Source: Candidatus Dormiibacterota bacterium
GTDB lineage: Bacteria; Chloroflexota; Dormibacteria; Aeolococcales; Bog-877
Assembly: GCA_003135035.1 (NCBI GenBank)
Contig: PLDE01000245.1
Span: 1-8,445 of the forward strand
Direction: 5' to 3'
Length of the DNA stretch: 8,445 nt
The translations under genes were made by a program, and so were the position numbers. The notes beneath the pieces were generated by a model. The model ran no database searches. It was not told where the DNA came from and was given only the letters and a program-made list of their open reading frames with translations. Position 1 is the stretch's first letter; each line of letters starts with the position of its first letter. This document shows positions 6,581-8,445 of the stretch, in pieces.

Positions 6581-7021
6581 CTAAGTGCGCGCCGAAGCGT
6601 AAATCGCTAAAACGGCCCGCTCACCGGCCGCTCGCACTCGCGTCACGGGGTCACCTTGAAGCCCGACCACCGCGCCGATGGCGTCCTCAAGGCGGTGCCG
6701 AGCAATCACCTTGGCAGCCATCTCGCGGACCCGCCACGCCTCGTCCCCGGTCGCCAGGACTACCGCTGTCGTTGCCGGTTCCTCCCAGGCGTAGAGAAGG
6801 GCCCGGCATGCCCAGACCCGCGGCCAGTAGCCACTCCTGCCTCCCTCTCCGCCACCGAGCACGTACTCTGCATGCCGTCCGCCAATGGCCAGAACCAGTG
6901 CATCGTCTACTTCCTGTCCCTGGAGCAGGGCAACACACCCCGAGACGACGGCCGACTCTCCCCTTCGTGCGCACTCGGCCTCTACGCTCCGCCGTGGGGT
7001 GATCCCCCAGATGCCCGCCAT
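6581..7021 (-). CDS. Small HEAT-repeat protein
   Basis: The 146 residues start MAGIWGITPRRSVEAEC. The rest is helical: AVVSGCVALLQG near 25-35, then GYWPRVWACRALLYAW (64-79), DEAWRVREMAAKVIARH (93-109) and DPVTRVRAAGERAVLAI (124-140), typical HEAT or PBS-lyase-like helix pairs. Such proteins usually mediate protein or nucleic-acid binding; a specific partner cannot be inferred. The start at 7021 is chosen because the protein resembles known actinobacterial HEAT proteins from MAGIWG onward and GGAG lies 2 bases upstream, which is tight. The longer frame to 7231 would translate the antisense of a transposase relic and is rejected. That relic lies immediately upstream, so the native promoter may have been displaced. 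The gene converges with the GNAT gene. Confidence 0.72.
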   Translation of the reverse strand: MAGIWGITPRRSVEAECARRGESAVVSGCVALLQGQEVDDALVLAIGGRHAEYVLGGGEGGRSGYWPRVWACRALLYAWEEPATTAVVLATGDEAWRVREMAAKVIARHRLEDAIGAVVGLQGDPVTRVRAAGERAVLAIYASART

Positions 7022-7045
7022 CGCTCCAGTGTGCGTGATTGGGGT

Positions 7046-7326
7046 CGCAAACAGACGAACCCTTCGGCGCGGGAGCGCTTCCACCACACCCTGATGCGCT
7101 TCCTGGCCAAGCAACCACCGCCACCAACCTTGGCCGTGCTGCAGCTCCAGCGCGACACCTTCCGTGCCTATTACAACCAGCACCGGCCTCACCGCGCCCG
7201 GGGCGGCCGAACTCCATTTACCGCGTTCCACGCCTCATCAAAGCCGGGCCCGAGGGGCTAGATGCGGCTGTCCACGACCGCGGCTGGCACGACCGAATGG
7301 ACAAGCACGGCCGGGCGCGCTTACTG
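7046..7326 (+). pseudogene. Relic of an IS481-like transposase, C-terminal part, frameshifted
   Basis: From 7046 to 7261 the + strand encodes RKQTNPSARERFHHTLMRFL, then PPPTLAVLQLQRDTFRAYYNQHRPHRARGGRTP. This is the end of the integrase core of IS481/IS3-type transposases; the Glu before RFHHTL is the expected third residue of the DDE triad. The frame stops at 7259-7261. A +1/-1 shift then recovers HDRMDKHGRARLL (7288-7326), resembling the following basic segment of the same family. The N-terminal helix-turn-helix and the first two catalytic aspartates are missing, and no terminal inverted repeats were found, so the element is dead. It fills the gap between the HEAT gene and the exported-protein gene. 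The right boundary is approximate. Confidence 0.75.
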
Positions 7327-7357
7327 AGCCGGCAACCTAGCCGTACCTCGGCTGGAA

Positions 7358-8353
7358 CTACCAACGAGACCTCGACTTTACCCAAAGCCGATCAGTCGCG
7401 GGCCTGCCCACGCGGCCTCGGCTGGTCGATCGAGAGTGCTGGCGGTGCGGCAGGGCCCACCAGGCCGCGAGCAGAGCTACAAGGACCAGGAAGGCGAGGA
7501 TTGCCCATGGAGCTACCACCCAGTAGCTCCTCGTGATCAGGATCTGGCGGGTTGAGACGGCGGTTCTGCCCGGGTAGGTGACGGAAACTCCCAGGGTGAC
7601 GATGTCCACCGGGAGCCATCCGGCGCCGCTCAGGCGGAACTCGCGGTACCGTCCAGCGGGCACCAGCGAAACGGGGATGCGCTGCTCGACGGGGTCACTG
7701 CGGAAGAGCGACGTAACATTGTTCTCCCCCCAGAACTGCACTGCCGTCCTGCCAGTGTTGCGGACGACCAGGGTGCCTGTGACTTTGGAACCGAGCACAA
7801 AGGTGCCGATGTGCCAACCCTGCGGGCCTTCGACGGTCGCAGTCAGGCTGCGAGTCCGGGGCCCGGCCAGGTTGATGGTGACAAACGAGGCTATCTGGTT
7901 GATCTGGACCACGCCGCTGCCGGAGGCGACCGGGGTGACGACAAATCCAATAAAGTACAAATTCGGGGGAAGATGGGCGGGCACGTGGACGGTGACAGTA
8001 ACGTTGACGTAGCTCTGCGGCTGAATCGTGAGCTCCCCCGCCGGAAAGCTGGCCCGAGTCGACCATTCAGGATCGGGGCGGCCTGTGAGCGCGACGTGGC
8101 CATCATTTCCCAGCCGGATCCCCTCGCCCTTGACCATGACCGTTACCGCGGTGGCACCGGGGTTGATAACCCGGATGGGCAGTTCTGAGGCTTCTCCCGG
8201 GCGGACCAGAACGGGATCGGTGGGAACCCCTACCGCGATCGACCGGGATGTTGCAGCCTGCACCGCCGCTACACCCGCGCCAGTCCCCGCCGCGACCGCG
8301 ATCATCGCCGTGGCCAGTGCGAAGGCCAGTCGTTTCCGCGCGTGGAGATCCAC
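7358..8353 (-). CDS. Membrane-anchored exported protein resembling DUF916 / WxL-interacting proteins
   Basis: The 331 residues begin with a signal peptide: Arg/Lys at 6-8, a hydrophobic core to ~30 and a VQAA cleavage site near 34. Two beta-sandwich domains follow: about 36-163 (DPVLVRPGEASELPIRVINPGATAVTV..., then HVPAHLPPNLYFIGFVVTP) and about 165-275 (EGPQG...VTGTLVVRNTGRTAVQFWG..., SLVPAGRYREFRL). A transmembrane helix (278-300) and a basic cytoplasmic tail complete it. This order of signal, two Ig-like domains, helix and basic tail is that of the DUF916/WxL-interacting group, which sit at the cell envelope and bind partner surface proteins. I assign it by topology and phrasing, not by a diagnostic motif. 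The start is GTG at 8353 with only a distant GAGGGG, so translation may depend on the gene 15 bases upstream. The last residues lie close to the transposase relic and may have been altered. Confidence 0.65.
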   Translation of the reverse strand: MDLHARKRLAFALATAMIAVAAGTGAGVAAVQAATSRSIAVGVPTDPVLVRPGEASELPIRVINPGATAVTVMVKGEGIRLGNDGHVALTGRPDPEWSTRASFPAGELTIQPQSYVNVTVTVHVPAHLPPNLYFIGFVVTPVASGSGVVQINQIASFVTINLAGPRTRSLTATVEGPQGWHIGTFVLGSKVTGTLVVRNTGRTAVQFWGENNVTSLFRSDPVEQRIPVSLVPAGRYREFRLSGAGWLPVDIVTLGVSVTYPGRTAVSTRQILITRSYWVVAPWAILAFLVLVALLAAWWALPHRQHSRSTSRGRVGRPATDRLWVKSRSRW

Positions 8354-8368
8354 GAAACTACCAACCCC

Positions 8369-8445
8369 TCAGCTATAGTTCGGCGTCACCGTGTAGACGA
8401 TGGTATCAGTGTAGATCACGGTCGACGACGAATAAAAAAAAAAAA
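8369..8445 (-). CDS. C-terminal end of an upstream exported-looking protein, partial
   Basis: Read on the minus strand, an open frame ends ...TVIYTDTIVYTVTPNYS and stops at TGA (8369-8371), 15 bases before the GTG of the next gene. The alternating beta-strand pattern with Thr/Tyr/Val is typical of the last strand of secreted beta-sandwich proteins, and is compatible with the C-terminus of WxL-type surface proteins. The other two minus-strand frames hit stops within this stretch. Codons beyond the poly-A run (8434-8445) should not be trusted. The family call is a guess from context; the existence of a coding end here is more secure. Confidence 0.45.
   Translation of the reverse strand, partial: FFFYSSSTVIYTDTIVYTVTPNYS
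8434..8445. repeat. Terminal 12-base A homopolymer, probable contig-end artefact
   Basis: The window ends in 12 consecutive A's, unlike anything else in this GC-rich sequence. It interrupts a plausible coding frame on the minus strand with consecutive Phe codons. This is how low-quality or tailed read ends often appear at a contig edge. Confidence 0.6.

Noticed and set aside
6656..7045. Plus-strand open frame leading into the transposase fragment
   Set aside because: It is the antisense of the HEAT gene and shows no transposase or other domain features; only the part after ~7046 is transposase-like.
7022..7231. N-terminal extension of the HEAT-repeat protein to 7231
   Set aside because: This stretch is the antisense of a recognisable transposase fragment and has no HEAT-like content.
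7811..8378. Plus-strand open frames opposite the DUF916-like gene
   Set aside because: The minus-strand protein has a signal peptide, ordered domains and a membrane helix; the plus-strand frames have none.

Overview
The window is GC-rich, roughly 60-65% by eye. It uses ATG, GTG and possibly TTG starts, with purine-rich Shine-Dalgarno sites. The proteins look like those of a high-GC Gram-positive, most likely an actinobacterium or a relative from soil or an acidic habitat. The support for this is a HEAT-repeat protein, a GNAT enzyme and a zwf/gnd pair of types I associate with that group, plus Gram-positive style surface proteins. This is inference from protein character, and no marker gene is present. 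The right-hand end finishes in 12 A's and looks like a contig end.

Left part (1-2617): two exported proteins on the + strand. The first is the C-terminal part of a protein with a putative Ig (He_PIG-like) domain followed by a G1 (eqolisin, glutamic) peptidase domain whose catalytic Gln and Glu are both visible. After a 372-base gap with a small dyad, there is a surface protein with a signal peptide, three cysteine-paired beta-sandwich repeats, and a C-terminal TPTTG / hydrophobic / basic tail that resembles a sortase sorting signal.

Centre (2698-6552): a + strand metabolic cluster. zwf (glucose-6-phosphate dehydrogenase) and a short-form 6-phosphogluconate dehydrogenase (gnd) give the oxidative pentose phosphate pathway, without a lactonase gene in the window. 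A HAD-family phosphatase follows, reached through two ATGA stop/start overlaps that bracket a possible 14-codon minicistron. A GNAT acetyltransferase follows after 76 bases.

Right part (6581-8445): minus-strand genes. A HEAT-repeat protein converges on the GNAT gene. Just upstream of it lies a frameshifted relic of the C-terminal part of an IS481-like transposase, on the + strand. Next is a membrane-anchored, two-domain exported protein resembling the DUF916 (WxL-interacting) group. Finally there is the last ~25 codons of another exported-looking protein, 15 bases upstream of it, which may be a WxL-type partner.

The window combines housekeeping carbon metabolism with two cell-surface loci. 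I see no rRNA, tRNA, CRISPR array, prophage or intact mobile element. The best candidates for something less described are the He_PIG/G1 peptidase, the sorting-signal surface protein next to it, and the putative WxL-like pair at the right edge.
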